A DNA stretch of 64,000 nucleotides. Origin: Roseobacter sinensis (GTDB lineage Bacteria > Pseudomonadota > Alphaproteobacteria > Rhodobacterales > Rhodobacteraceae). The first letter of the stretch is position 1. Every line of letters starts with the position of its first letter. The stretch is from NCBI RefSeq assembly GCF_025755255.1, contig NZ_JALIEB010000005.1:124001-188000 (forward strand), in the 5' to 3' direction. The notes beneath the pieces are model-generated. The model was not told the DNA's origin. It searched no databases and was given only the letters and a program-made list of their open reading frames with translations. Shown here piece after piece: positions 1 through 8,281 of this stretch. Both the position numbers and the translations under genes were made by a program.

Positions 1-192
1 GACGCGACCCTTGGGCGGGCAACCCATGTGCGCGACGATCGGATCCCGGCCTTCGTCTACGATGGGGCCGATTATGTTGCACCGGCCGAGCTTGCACCCG
101 GCAACTGGAACCTGCGGATGAAGGCGGTGGCAGCGGACGGGACCGTGTTCCAGCAGCGCGTCATCCTGCGCGTGCCAAAGGGCGCTTCGTGA
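1..192 (+). CDS. fixH: FixH family protein, C-terminal fragment
   Basis: The open frame enters from the left edge and ends at TGA 190-192, giving the last 63 residues of a protein. The readable part contains a beta-rich stretch with a conserved GNWNLRMKA-type segment and ends in VILRVPKGAS, as FixH proteins do. FixH is a membrane-anchored factor that works with the FixI copper pump in maturing cbb3 cytochrome oxidase. Its stop overlaps the GTG start of the next gene by four bases, and that gene is fixI, which is the main support for the name. The N-terminal membrane segment lies outside the window, so the call rests on context and the tail only. Confidence 0.72.
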   Translation, partial: DATLGRATHVRDDRIPAFVYDGADYVAPAELAPGNWNLRMKAVAADGTVFQQRVILRVPKGAS

Positions 193-2378
193 CGACGGCC
201 AGCACAAATACGCCGGTGGGGTGCGCCGGATGCGTTGCGGCGGCGGCCCAGCCCGTTGCCGCGCCGCCTCGGGATGCGCGGATCATGCTGTCCTTGCCGA
301 CGATCCATTGCCAGGCCTGCATCGCGAAGGTCGAACGGGCGCTCAACGCGCACCCTGGCGTGACGTCCGCGCGGGTTAACCTCACTTTGAAACGCGCCCT
401 GATTGACGCGGCACCCGATGTGACGCCCGCGGCATTGGCGGAGCTTATGATGCGCGAGGGGTTCGAGGCGCATGAGCTCGATCCCGCTGCGCTGAACGAA
501 ACCGCGACGGGCAGCGCGGGCCGCGATCTGCTGATGCGTCTGGCGGTGGCCGGCTTTGCCTCGATGAACGTGATGCTTCTGTCGGTCGCGGTCTGGTCCG
601 GGGCCGAGGATGCAACGCGCGATCTCTTCCACTGGATTTCCGCCGCGATTGCCTTGCCTGCGATCGCCTTCTCGGCGCAGCCGTTCTTCGTGAACGCCTG
701 GCATGCGCTGAAGGCCGGGCGGCTGAACATGGACGTGCCCATCAGCCTGGCGATTCTGCTCGCCTTGGTGACCTCCCTCTGGGAGACCTGGCTGTCCGGG
801 CATCACGCCTACTTCGATGCGGCGCTGACGCTGACCTTCTTCCTGCTGGCAGGCCGCTGGCTGGACGCACGTGCCAGATCGGCGGCGCGGTCGGCGGCGG
901 AGGAATTGACTGCCCTGGAGGTCCCCCGCGCGTGGCGTGTGACCGAGGAGGGGCCTGTCGAAGTCCCTGTCTCCGAGTTGCGGCTCGGCGATCACGTGCT
1001 CGTCCGCCCAGGAGGCCGCGCACCCGTCGACGGCCTTGTCATCGAAGGGCGGTCGGAAGTGGACCGGGCGCTGCTGACCGGTGAGACCTTGCCCGAAACG
1101 AAGGGGCCTGGCGACGCCATGAGTGCCGGCGAGGTCAATCTGACCGGCCCGCTCACGCTGCAGGCGACGGCGGTTGGTCAGGACACATCGTTGCAGCGCA
1201 TGGCGGCGCTTGTCGCCATCGCCGAAAGCGGCCGGTCACGGTACACCTCTCTCGCGGATCGGGCGGCGAAGCTCTATGCGCCGGGCGTGCATATCCTGGC
1301 GGCGCTGGCGTTTCTGGGTTGGCTGATCTGGTCGGGGGACATGCGGGTCTCGCTGAACATCGCGGCGGCGGTGCTGATCATCACCTGTCCCTGTGCCCTG
1401 GGGCTGGCGGTTCCGGCGGTGACGACGGCCGCGTCTGGCAGGCTCTTCGGAAAGGGACTTCTGATCAAGAACGCAAACGCGCTGGAGCGGCTTGCGGAGA
1501 TCGATACGGTGGTCTTCGACAAGACGGGCACGCTGACGACCGGGCAGCCCCGGCTGACCAATTGGGATGATCTCGATCCCACGCAGAAGGCGATTGCTCA
1601 TGCGCTGGCGAGCGGGTCGCATCACCCGCTTTCGCAGGCCATCTGCGCAGCGGCGCAGGCGGAGGGGATGCTGCCTGCGGATCTCACGGACCGTGCCGAG
1701 CGACCGGGATATGGCGCCGAGGCTCGGCTTGGCGATCGGCCGGTGCGTCTGGGGCGCCCGGACTGGATCGGGCTGTCGTGCGGTGGATATGATATCTGCA
1801 CTGCCCTGCAGGGTCCGGAGGGGGCGCCGGTTCTGCTGCGCTTCACCGACGCGGCCCGGAAAGGAGCATCGGATACGCTCGCGGCGCTCAAGGCCCAAGG
1901 ATTGGACATAGTTCTGCTGTCCGGCGATCGGCCAGCGGCTGTCTCGACCTTCGCGGACCGGCTGGGCATCGCGGATTGGCACGCGGGGATGCTCCCCGAC
2001 GCCAAGGCGCGGTTTGTCGGCGGGCTCGCAGATGAAGGGCGCAATGTGCTGATGATCGGCGATGGTCTGAACGATACAGCCGCGCTGGCTTCCGCGCATG
2101 TCTCGATCAGCCCGGCACAGGCGCTTGATGCCGCGCGCGCGGCATCCGACATGGTGTTGCTCGGCCAGGATCTGTCGCCCATCGCTGATGCGGTGGCCAT
2201 GGCCCGCCGTGCAACCCGTCGAATTCGCGAAAACTTCCAGATCGCGACGCTCTACAACGTCGTCGCTGTCCCTCTGGCCGTAGCGGGCTTCGCCACACCG
2301 CTGATCGCGGCACTGGCCATGTCGACGTCTTCGATTTCCGTATCCCTGAATGCCTTGAGACTCGGAGGGCGCCGATGA
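189..2378 (+). CDS. fixI: Copper-exporting P1B-type ATPase FixI/CcoI
   Basis: This 729-residue heavy-metal P-type ATPase moves copper across the inner membrane for assembly of cbb3-type cytochrome oxidase. An N-terminal metal-binding domain shows a CQAC motif at residues 41-44. Several membrane helices follow, one with the CPC metal site at about 400-402. The phosphorylation motif DKTGT starts near 444, and GDGLNDT lies near 624-630. The GTG start at 189 overlaps the fixH stop (GTGA), and the stop overlaps the ccoS start (ATGA), so fixH-fixI-ccoS is one translationally coupled operon. The neighbours make FixI/CcoI more likely than a general CopA detoxification pump. Confidence 0.93.
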   Translation: MTTASTNTPVGCAGCVAAAAQPVAAPPRDARIMLSLPTIHCQACIAKVERALNAHPGVTSARVNLTLKRALIDAAPDVTPAALAELMMREGFEAHELDPAALNETATGSAGRDLLMRLAVAGFASMNVMLLSVAVWSGAEDATRDLFHWISAAIALPAIAFSAQPFFVNAWHALKAGRLNMDVPISLAILLALVTSLWETWLSGHHAYFDAALTLTFFLLAGRWLDARARSAARSAAEELTALEVPRAWRVTEEGPVEVPVSELRLGDHVLVRPGGRAPVDGLVIEGRSEVDRALLTGETLPETKGPGDAMSAGEVNLTGPLTLQATAVGQDTSLQRMAALVAIAESGRSRYTSLADRAAKLYAPGVHILAALAFLGWLIWSGDMRVSLNIAAAVLIITCPCALGLAVPAVTTAASGRLFGKGLLIKNANALERLAEIDTVVFDKTGTLTTGQPRLTNWDDLDPTQKAIAHALASGSHHPLSQAICAAAQAEGMLPADLTDRAERPGYGAEARLGDRPVRLGRPDWIGLSCGGYDICTALQGPEGAPVLLRFTDAARKGASDTLAALKAQGLDIVLLSGDRPAAVSTFADRLGIADWHAGMLPDAKARFVGGLADEGRNVLMIGDGLNDTAALASAHVSISPAQALDAARAASDMVLLGQDLSPIADAVAMARRATRRIRENFQIATLYNVVAVPLAVAGFATPLIAALAMSTSSISVSLNALRLGGRR

Positions 2379-2536
2379 ACGTGCTGGCCTACCTGATCCC
2401 GATCTCGCTGGCCCTTGGCGGCCTCGGGCTGCTGGGTTTTCTCTATACCTTGAAGACCCGGCAGTACGACGACCCCGAAGGCGACAGCCGCCGGATCCTC
2501 AGCGACACCTGGGACGACCGGCCGAAGAGCGACTAG
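2375..2536 (+). CDS. ccoS: cbb3-type cytochrome oxidase assembly protein CcoS
   Basis: This 53-residue protein starts at an ATG that overlaps the fixI stop. It has one membrane helix (about residues 4-24) followed by a short charged tail with the TRQYDDPEGD-type segment typical of CcoS/FixS. CcoS is needed for cofactor insertion into cbb3 oxidase. It is the last gene of the fixGHIS block; the next gene runs the other way, and a structured inverted repeat lies just after the stop. The family is normally about 50-60 residues, so this copy looks complete. Confidence 0.9.
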   Translation: MNVLAYLIPISLALGGLGLLGFLYTLKTRQYDDPEGDSRRILSDTWDDRPKSD

Positions 2537-2541
2537 AACGT

Positions 2542-2631
2542 TTCGCCTTTAGCTTGAAACTAGATGTATCGCCTATGGCGTCAATTTTCATTGAAATCAG
2601 GCAGCGATAGGTGATTCAAGTTCAAGGCGAA
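2542..2631. repeat. Nested inverted repeat between ccoS and dacA
   Basis: The outer arms TTCGCCTTTAGCTTGAA (2542-2558) and TTCAAGTTCAAGGCGAA (2615-2631) pair at 14 of 17 positions. Inner arms ATCGCCTAT (2568-2576) and ATAGGTGAT (2607-2615) also pair, and a small hairpin TCAAT-TTTC-ATTGA sits at 2581-2594. It lies between two convergent genes and could end transcription from both sides or be a copy of an extragenic palindrome. Confidence 0.6.
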
Positions 2632-2647
2632 TTGTTTTGGCGCCTCG

Positions 2648-4108
2648 TTACGACGGGCCGACCATCTCGCAGTCGATGTTGCGGGCGGTCAGCCGGCGGC
2701 AGGCCAGATCCGCGCTGTCGCGGGTCATGCCGAGGAAGTTCGCCTCGAACCCGGTCGGCTTCTTGACGACCTTGCGCAATGTACCTTCCAGGGTCGTCAT
2801 CTCTGCCAGAGCGGTCGTCACGAGAGCGCGTTCGGCATTGTACCGTGTGGTATAGCGCCCGACGTTGACGCCCCACTGATGCCCACCGGAGGTGGAAAGG
2901 CGTGTGACCACCTCATTTTCCGGCAAAGCCTCCGCGATGGCCCGCTCGATCGCACTGCCGGGCCGCATGACGGGGCGGACGTCGAGACCTGCGAGACTGC
3001 TGTTGGACAGCGCGGCGGTATCGTCGGCGACCGCCGGGGTCTCGCTTGTCTCTTGCGCGGCAACGAGCGCCATCTGAATATCAGACGACAGCACGCCGCT
3101 CGTGCTCGCGTGGGCGGCGGCCGGCGGCGGCGTCGCGGGCGTTTGCACCGAGGCGATCAGAGGCGTCGTGCCGGCCCGCATCCGGGGGCGGAGGCTGGTC
3201 CGCGTGATCCCGCTCACCCGCACTGTCTTCCCCGTTCCTCCAGCCACATAGGCAGGTTTTTTCGGTTTGCGCAGCGCGACGCGCGACGGTGCGCGCTTGA
3301 AGCCCATGTCGAGCAGTTCGGCAACGCGGGCATTTCGCGCGCTGGTGGAGGTGCCTCCGAACACAGTCGCGATGATCCGTTCGCGGCCACGCTCGGCGGA
3401 CGCAACGAGATTGAACCCGGCCGCGCGGGTGTAGCCCGTCTTGATGCCATCCGCACCGCGATAGGCCGAGAGCAGCCGGCGGTTCGTATTCGCAACTTCG
3501 CGCACGCCGGCGTTGGTGGAGCGGCGCGAGAAGAGGTTGTAGTACTCCGGATAGTCGTAAAGCACGTGGCGGCCGAGTATCGACATGTCCCGCGCCGTCG
3601 AAAGATGTCCCGACTCGGTCAGCCCGTGCGCGTTCTTGAAGGTCGTCCGGGTCATGCCCATGGCTTTGGCGGTCCGGTTCATGCGGCGGGCAAAGGCGGC
3701 CTCGGACCCCTCCAGCGCTTCGGCGATGGCCGTCGCTGCGTCATTGGCCGATTTCACGGCGGCCGCACGGATCAGATAGCGAAGCGCAATGCGCTGGCCT
3801 GGTTTCAGCCCCAGCTTGGACGGAACCTCGGATGCTGCATGACGCGATATCTTCACCTTGGTGTCGAGCGTGATCTCGCCCCGCTCCACGGCCTGGAAGG
3901 CGACGTACAGCGTCATCATCTTGGTGAGCGATGCCGGATGCAGCCGCGTATCCGCATTGCGGGAGTGCAGCACTTCGCCCGATCGCGCATCCATGACAAA
4001 GGCGGCGTAAGGTGCCGCGAGCGCGCTGATCGGCACAATGACCAACATCCACAACGCTGCCAGAACAAATAGCCCGTACCGGGCCGGCACATAACGCCGA
4101 ACCTTCAT
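2648..4108 (-). CDS. D-alanyl-D-alanine carboxypeptidase (peptidase S11) with SPOR domain
   Basis: The 486-residue product trims the terminal D-Ala from peptidoglycan side chains in the periplasm. A signal peptide or anchor covers residues 1-32 and ends in ALAA. The penicillin-binding fold shows all three active-site motifs: SLTK at 60-63, SAN at 120-122 and KTG at 223-225. A proline/threonine-rich linker leads to a C-terminal SPOR-like domain (about 405-486), which would bind denuded glycan at the septum. I chose the ATG at 4108 rather than an upstream start at 4180 because it is followed directly by the signal peptide and has an AGGCAGG ribosome site. It resembles DacA/DacC, but the exact paralogue is not clear. 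Confidence 0.88.
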   Translation of the reverse strand: MKVRRYVPARYGLFVLAALWMLVIVPISALAAPYAAFVMDARSGEVLHSRNADTRLHPASLTKMMTLYVAFQAVERGEITLDTKVKISRHAASEVPSKLGLKPGQRIALRYLIRAAAVKSANDAATAIAEALEGSEAAFARRMNRTAKAMGMTRTTFKNAHGLTESGHLSTARDMSILGRHVLYDYPEYYNLFSRRSTNAGVREVANTNRRLLSAYRGADGIKTGYTRAAGFNLVASAERGRERIIATVFGGTSTSARNARVAELLDMGFKRAPSRVALRKPKKPAYVAGGTGKTVRVSGITRTSLRPRMRAGTTPLIASVQTPATPPPAAAHASTSGVLSSDIQMALVAAQETSETPAVADDTAALSNSSLAGLDVRPVMRPGSAIERAIAEALPENEVVTRLSTSGGHQWGVNVGRYTTRYNAERALVTTALAEMTTLEGTLRKVVKKPTGFEANFLGMTRDSADLACRRLTARNIDCEMVGPS

Positions 4109-4329
4109 GATAACCTGCCTTTTCTGCCTCTCGCCGCCGATTTGTCCGACTGGCTGTTTTTGTCTGTGCGAGACTAACACAGCTTTGGATATCTATAAAG
4201 TCTTTGAATAAAGGTATTTGCGTTAAGTTTTGGTAACCAAGATCCACATATGGTGACCGTGTGGGGCCCAACACCCAGGCGGGCGGGTGTGACCAGAGTG
4301 CAAAGCGCCCGTTCCGCCTGCCGAGGGTA

Positions 4330-5037
4330 TCAGAGCGACTCGATGTGTCCGATCAACGGCGCTAGATCTGCCAGAGATGGTAGCGCCTTGTAGCGTGCGT
4401 CATCCCGCGGCGGCGCGGCCTGCTCCAGATCCCAGGCATGCTCATGCGGGACAAAGACACCCCAACCGCCCGCCTCGATCATTGGCAGCACATCCGAACG
4501 CAGGGAGTTGCCGACCATCATGCCCTTGTCCGGTCCCGCGCCGTGACGAGCAAAGATGTCGACATAGGTTTCCGCGGTCTTGTCCGAGACGATCTCGACG
4601 CCGTCGAACAAATCCCCGAGGCCCGATTGTGCCAGCTTGCGCTCTTGGTCGAGCAGGTCGCCCTTTGTGATGAGAACGATCCGGTGGGTCTGACGGGCGC
4701 ATTCCACGGCTTCGCGCGCATGGGGCAGCAGATCAACGGGATGGCGCAGCATCTCGCGCCCGGCGTCCAGGATTTCGGCGATCACCGGGGTCGCGACCTG
4801 TCCATCGGTGACATCGATGGCGGTCTCGATCATGGAGAGAGTAAAGCCCTTCACGCCGAAACCATAATGCTCGATATTGCGTTTCTCCGCGGCGAGCAGG
4901 CGCTCCATCAGGCTGGTCTTGTCGGTGAACTCGGACAGAAGCTCAGCGAAATGCGCCTGGGTCATCTGGAAGAAGCGCTCGTTGTGCCAGAGCGTGTCGT
5001 CGGCATCGAACCCGATGGTGGTGAGCCTCTGTGCCAT
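4330..5037 (-). CDS. HAD family hydrolase
   Basis: This 235-residue protein carries the HAD phosphatase signature GFDADDTLWHN near its start, with the nucleophile and acid aspartates at residues 11 and 13. Later it has the ITKG (motif II) and VGNS..D (motif IV) segments. It probably removes phosphate from a small soluble substrate that cannot be read from the sequence. A start at 5088 is possible, but the ATG at 5037 is preceded by a strong AAGGGGG site and begins directly before motif I. It is divergent from clpS, with about 90 bases between them for two promoters. Confidence 0.82.
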   Translation of the reverse strand: MAQRLTTIGFDADDTLWHNERFFQMTQAHFAELLSEFTDKTSLMERLLAAEKRNIEHYGFGVKGFTLSMIETAIDVTDGQVATPVIAEILDAGREMLRHPVDLLPHAREAVECARQTHRIVLITKGDLLDQERKLAQSGLGDLFDGVEIVSDKTAETYVDIFARHGAGPDKGMMVGNSLRSDVLPMIEAGGWGVFVPHEHAWDLEQAAPPRDDARYKALPSLADLAPLIGHIESL

Positions 5038-5124
5038 TCCGACGGCCCCCTTTTCTAAATGTTCAGACAGTTTATATAGAGCGCTCAACGACTCACCACG
5101 ACTTAACGCAGATCAGGAGCAGAA

Positions 5125-5466
5125 ATGCACCGCGACGCAGTGATGATGGCGAACCGATCCGAGGACGACGGCGATACCTCGATCCTGACCGCGACCAAGC
5201 CGAAGACCAAGCGCCCTCCGCTCTATAAGGTCTTGTTGCTCAACGATGACTTCACGCCGATGGAGTTCGTGGTGCATGTGCTCGAGCGGTTCTTCGGCCT
5301 GAATCACGCGCAAGCCTTCGAGATCATGCTGACCGTGCACAAGAAGGGCGTGGCCGTCGTTGGCGTGTTTAGCCACGAGATCGCCGAGACCAAGGTGGCG
5401 CAGGTGATGGATTTCGCCCGCCGGCATCAGCACCCCTTGCAATGCACGATGGAAAAAGAAGACTGA
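5125..5466 (+). CDS. clpS: ATP-dependent Clp protease adaptor ClpS
   Basis: ClpS binds proteins with N-degron ends and delivers them to ClpAP. The 113-residue protein has the family core: [17 protein letters not shown] (about residues 34-50), the [17 protein letters not shown] stretch and the [10 protein letters not shown] helix. A variable N-terminal tail of about 30 residues precedes the core, as usual. The ATG follows AGGAG at 5115-5119. No clpA follows here; the next gene encodes an RsmC-like methyltransferase 4 bases after the stop. Rhodobacteraceae often carry two ClpS paralogues, and I cannot say which one this is. Confidence 0.93.
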   Translation: MHRDAVMMANRSEDDGDTSILTATKPKTKRPPLYKVLLLNDDFTPMEFVVHVLERFFGLNHAQAFEIMLTVHKKGVAVVGVFSHEIAETKVAQVMDFARRHQHPLQCTMEKED

Positions 5467-5470
5467 GCGC

Positions 5471-6478
5471 GTGATCGACGCTCGACTTCCGCTCGCCCTG
5501 GATGGGGGCGGGCTGGTTTTTCCATCCGACGGCCGGATCGCCGTGTTTCATCCCACACCTGATGCTGCCCTGCCCGATCTGCCCAAGGACCGGCTCCAGA
5601 TTGTCAGCGATTTCAAGCCGCATGTCGACGTGTGGCGCAGCCGTGGCTATGCCTGCGATGTCACCGCCGAGGACCGTTATGCCGCTGCAATTGTCTTGCT
5701 GCCGCGCGCGAAGGCCGAGGCGCGCGCCCTGATCGCCGAGGCTGCGGCCCGGACGCAAGGGCTGCTCGTGATCGACGGGCAGAAAACCGATGGGGTCGAG
5801 GGGCTGCTGCGCGAGATAAGGCGCGTGGCGACAGTGCGCGGGCCGGTGACCAAGGCACATGGCAAACTCTTCTGGCTGGAGCAGGCGGAGGCCGCCTTGT
5901 TTTCGGACTGGTCGGCCGGCCCGGCGCTGACCGAAGGCGGATTCTGGACGGCGCCGGGCGTTTTCTCGGCCGATGCGATTGATCCGGCGTCGGCGCTTTT
6001 GGCCGAGGCGCTGCCGGATGCGCTGGGGCGTCACGTGGCCGATCTGGGTGCGGGTTGGGGCTTCCTCTCGGCCCATGTGCTGACCCGCCCCGACGTGGAG
6101 GCTGCGCACCTGGTGGAGGCTGGCCATATGGCACTGGAGTGCGCGCGCCACAATGTCACCGACACCCGTGCGCAGTTTCATTGGGCTGACGCGACAACAT
6201 GGCGACCGGATCAGCCGCTGGACACGGTTGTGATGAACCCGCCCTTCCACGGTGGGCGAGTTGCCGATCCAGCGCTCGGGCAGGCCTTCATCCGGGCCGC
6301 CGCTCGGATGCTGCACCGGCACGGGCAGCTTTGGATGGTGGCCAACCGGCACTTGCCTTATGAGGTGAGCTTGCAGAGCTTGTTCGCCACTGTGAAAGAC
6401 TGCGGCGGCGACCGGCGCTTCAAGCTCTTTTGCGCGAGCCGCCCGCATCGCCAACCGGGCCGAAACCGGATAGACTAG
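5471..6478 (+). CDS. Class I SAM-dependent methyltransferase, RsmC-like
   Basis: The 335-residue protein has a degenerate N-terminal half and a C-terminal Rossmann methyltransferase half, the layout of RsmC, which makes m2G1207 in 16S rRNA. The glycine motif DLGAGWGFLSAHVL is near residues 193-206, and the catalytic NPPFHGG motif of N-methylating enzymes lies near 256-262. It starts with GTG at 5471, just after the clpS stop, and is probably co-transcribed with it. The enzyme class is clear; the exact target base is inferred from the duplicated domain layout and the NPPFH motif. Confidence 0.85.
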   Translation: MIDARLPLALDGGGLVFPSDGRIAVFHPTPDAALPDLPKDRLQIVSDFKPHVDVWRSRGYACDVTAEDRYAAAIVLLPRAKAEARALIAEAAARTQGLLVIDGQKTDGVEGLLREIRRVATVRGPVTKAHGKLFWLEQAEAALFSDWSAGPALTEGGFWTAPGVFSADAIDPASALLAEALPDALGRHVADLGAGWGFLSAHVLTRPDVEAAHLVEAGHMALECARHNVTDTRAQFHWADATTWRPDQPLDTVVMNPPFHGGRVADPALGQAFIRAAARMLHRHGQLWMVANRHLPYEVSLQSLFATVKDCGGDRRFKLFCASRPHRQPGRNRID

Positions 6479-6499
6479 ACCGCGCGACAGGGGATCCAG

Positions 6500-7300
6500 A
6501 TGTCATTTTCGATCAACGGCAAAACCGCAATCGTGACCGGCGCGGCCAACGGCATCGGCCTCGCGATCGCCCGGCAATTCGCCGACCGCGGCGCCAACGT
6601 GATGTGCGCCGACATGGACGAGAAGAAATTGGTCAGCGAATGGGGCGACCAGGCGGAAGACGGCAACCTGCGCTACTTTGCCGGCGATCTGCGGCAGCGC
6701 CTGACGATCGCCAACCTGGTCTCGGCCACGATTGATGCTTTCGAGCGCGTCGATATCCTGGTGAACGGATCGCGGCAGGTGATGCAGACCGATGCGCTGG
6801 ATGTCGAAGACACGTCGGTCTCGGTTCTGCTGGATCAGAACCTCATCACCTCGCTGAGCCTCACACAGCAGGTTGCGAAGCGCATGATCAAGCAGGGCGC
6901 GGATCAGGCGGAGGGGCAGCTGGGCTCGATCATCAATCTCAGTTCCATTGCCGCGCAGCGCACCCGGCCCGAACTGATGGGCTATTCGATCGCCTGTGCG
7001 GCGCTGGAACAGATGACCCGCTCCATGGCGCTGGCCTTGGCGCCAAAGCGGATCCGCGTGAATGCTGTTTCTTTCGGGTCGGTGATGAGCGCCTCGCTCA
7101 AGTCCTCCATGATCGAGCATGGCGACTGGCGAGAAGACATCGTGGACCATACGCCGCTGGGGCGCATCGCCAGCCCGTCCGAGCTTGCCGATACGGTCCA
7201 GTTCCTGGCCTCTGAAGGATCGGGCTTCATGACCGGCGAGGTGATCACCGTCGATGGCGGCCGCAGCCTTCTCGATGTGGTGACGGCACCCGCGCACTGA
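6500..7300 (+). CDS. SDR family protein lacking the catalytic lysine
   Basis: This 266-residue protein has the short-chain dehydrogenase fold: the cofactor motif TGAANGIG at 13-20, NLSS near 147-150, and a C-terminal segment that ends in the usual GEVITVDGG. The active site differs from the norm. The YxxxK motif reads YSIAC (Tyr162, Cys166 in place of Lys), and the NNAG stretch reads NGSR. The usual proton relay is therefore missing, so the protein may bind a nucleotide without acting as a dehydrogenase, or may use another chemistry. It follows the methyltransferase by about 20 bases in the same direction. Confidence 0.85.
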   Translation: MSFSINGKTAIVTGAANGIGLAIARQFADRGANVMCADMDEKKLVSEWGDQAEDGNLRYFAGDLRQRLTIANLVSATIDAFERVDILVNGSRQVMQTDALDVEDTSVSVLLDQNLITSLSLTQQVAKRMIKQGADQAEGQLGSIINLSSIAAQRTRPELMGYSIACAALEQMTRSMALALAPKRIRVNAVSFGSVMSASLKSSMIEHGDWREDIVDHTPLGRIASPSELADTVQFLASEGSGFMTGEVITVDGGRSLLDVVTAPAH

Positions 7301-7343
7301 CGATTCCCGCTTTTCGTCCAGCTGCGTTCCGCGCTAGATATGG

Positions 7344-7361
7344 TGTCAGGACAGATTGACA
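7344..7361. promoter_or_regulatory. PpsR/CrtJ-like operator before hemF
   Basis: TGTCA-N8-TGACA lies 13 bases before the hemF start codon. It fits the PpsR/CrtJ consensus TGTc-N10-gACA exactly. The same pattern lies between hemC and hemE. No regulator gene is in the window, so binding is inferred. Confidence 0.6.
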
Positions 7362-7374
7362 CATTGGACGACGG

Positions 7375-8268
7375 ATGACCGACAGCCTTGAAACCGAAAA
7401 ATCACGTGCGGCCGCATGGTTCCGCAGCCTGCGTGACGATATCGTCGCCGCCTTCGAGGCGCTTGAACAGGATCACACGGAGGGCCCGCTGTCGGAGGCG
7501 GCACCAAGCCGCTTCGAAGTGACCGAAACCAAGCGCACCAGCGATGACGGGTCCGATGCCGGGGGCGGTTTGATGAGCGTGATGCGCGGCGGCCGGGTTT
7601 TCGAGAAAGTCGGTGTGAATGTCTCCACGGTCTACGGCACGCTTGGAGAGCGTGCGCAGATGGCGATGGCCGCGCGGAAGGGTATCCCGGGAATGAAGGA
7701 GGATCCGCGATTCTGGGCCTCGGGCATCAGCCTCGTGGCGCATATGCAGAACCCGCATGTGCCCGCCGTGCACATGAACACGCGGATGTTCTGGACGCCG
7801 CACGCCTGGTGGTTCGGTGGCGGTTCGGATCTGAACCCCTGCATCGAGTACGACGAGGATACCGCGCATTTTCACGCCCAACAGCGCGAGAAGCTGGACC
7901 CGCACGGGGCGGAGTTCTACCCGCGCCTTAAGGACTGGGCCGATGAGTACTTCTTCATCCCCCATCGCAAGCGGGCCCGCGGCGTGGGCGGCATCTTCAT
8001 GGATGATCATTGCACGGGCGATTGGGAGGCTGACTTCAGTCTCACCCAGGACATCGGCCGCGCGTTCCTGCCCGCCTTTGTGCCGCTGGTGCGCAAGCGC
8101 CGGGTGCAGGCGTGGAACGAGGCTGACAAGGATGCGCAGCTGGTGCACCGCGGGCTCTATGCCGAGTACAACCTCGTCTACGACCGTGGCACCAAGTTCG
8201 GGCTGGAAACCGGGCACGATGCGAATGCGGTGCTGATGAGCCTGCCGCCGCTGGCCAAATGGGTCTAG
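7375..8268 (+). CDS. hemF: Oxygen-dependent coproporphyrinogen III oxidase
   Basis: HemF oxidatively decarboxylates coproporphyrinogen III to protoporphyrinogen IX with O2. The 297-residue protein has the family blocks GGGLMSVMRGGRVFEKVGVN (about 61-80), a VPAVHMNTRMF segment, WWFGGGSDLNP, GGIFMDDH, and the C-terminal RGLYAEYNLVYDRGTKFGLETG and SLPPLAKW stretches. Its length is typical. Haem genes hemC and hemE follow immediately, and a PpsR-like box overlaps the promoter region, pointing to light and oxygen control of tetrapyrrole synthesis. The stop is 13 bases from the convergent hemC stop. Confidence 0.96.
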   Translation: MTDSLETEKSRAAAWFRSLRDDIVAAFEALEQDHTEGPLSEAAPSRFEVTETKRTSDDGSDAGGGLMSVMRGGRVFEKVGVNVSTVYGTLGERAQMAMAARKGIPGMKEDPRFWASGISLVAHMQNPHVPAVHMNTRMFWTPHAWWFGGGSDLNPCIEYDEDTAHFHAQQREKLDPHGAEFYPRLKDWADEYFFIPHRKRARGVGGIFMDDHCTGDWEADFSLTQDIGRAFLPAFVPLVRKRRVQAWNEADKDAQLVHRGLYAEYNLVYDRGTKFGLETGHDANAVLMSLPPLAKWV

Positions 8269-8281
8269 CCGGTCGCCGGTC

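Noticed and set aside
72-995. Leftward 307-codon open frame opposite fixI
   Set aside because: It lies fully opposite the well-supported FixI gene, and its product is an Arg/Gly/Gln-rich shadow with no domain pattern.
4231-4250. TTAA-like CtrA site before the carboxypeptidase gene
   Set aside because: The second half reads GTAA or TAAC depending on spacing, so TTAA-N7-TTAA is not met.
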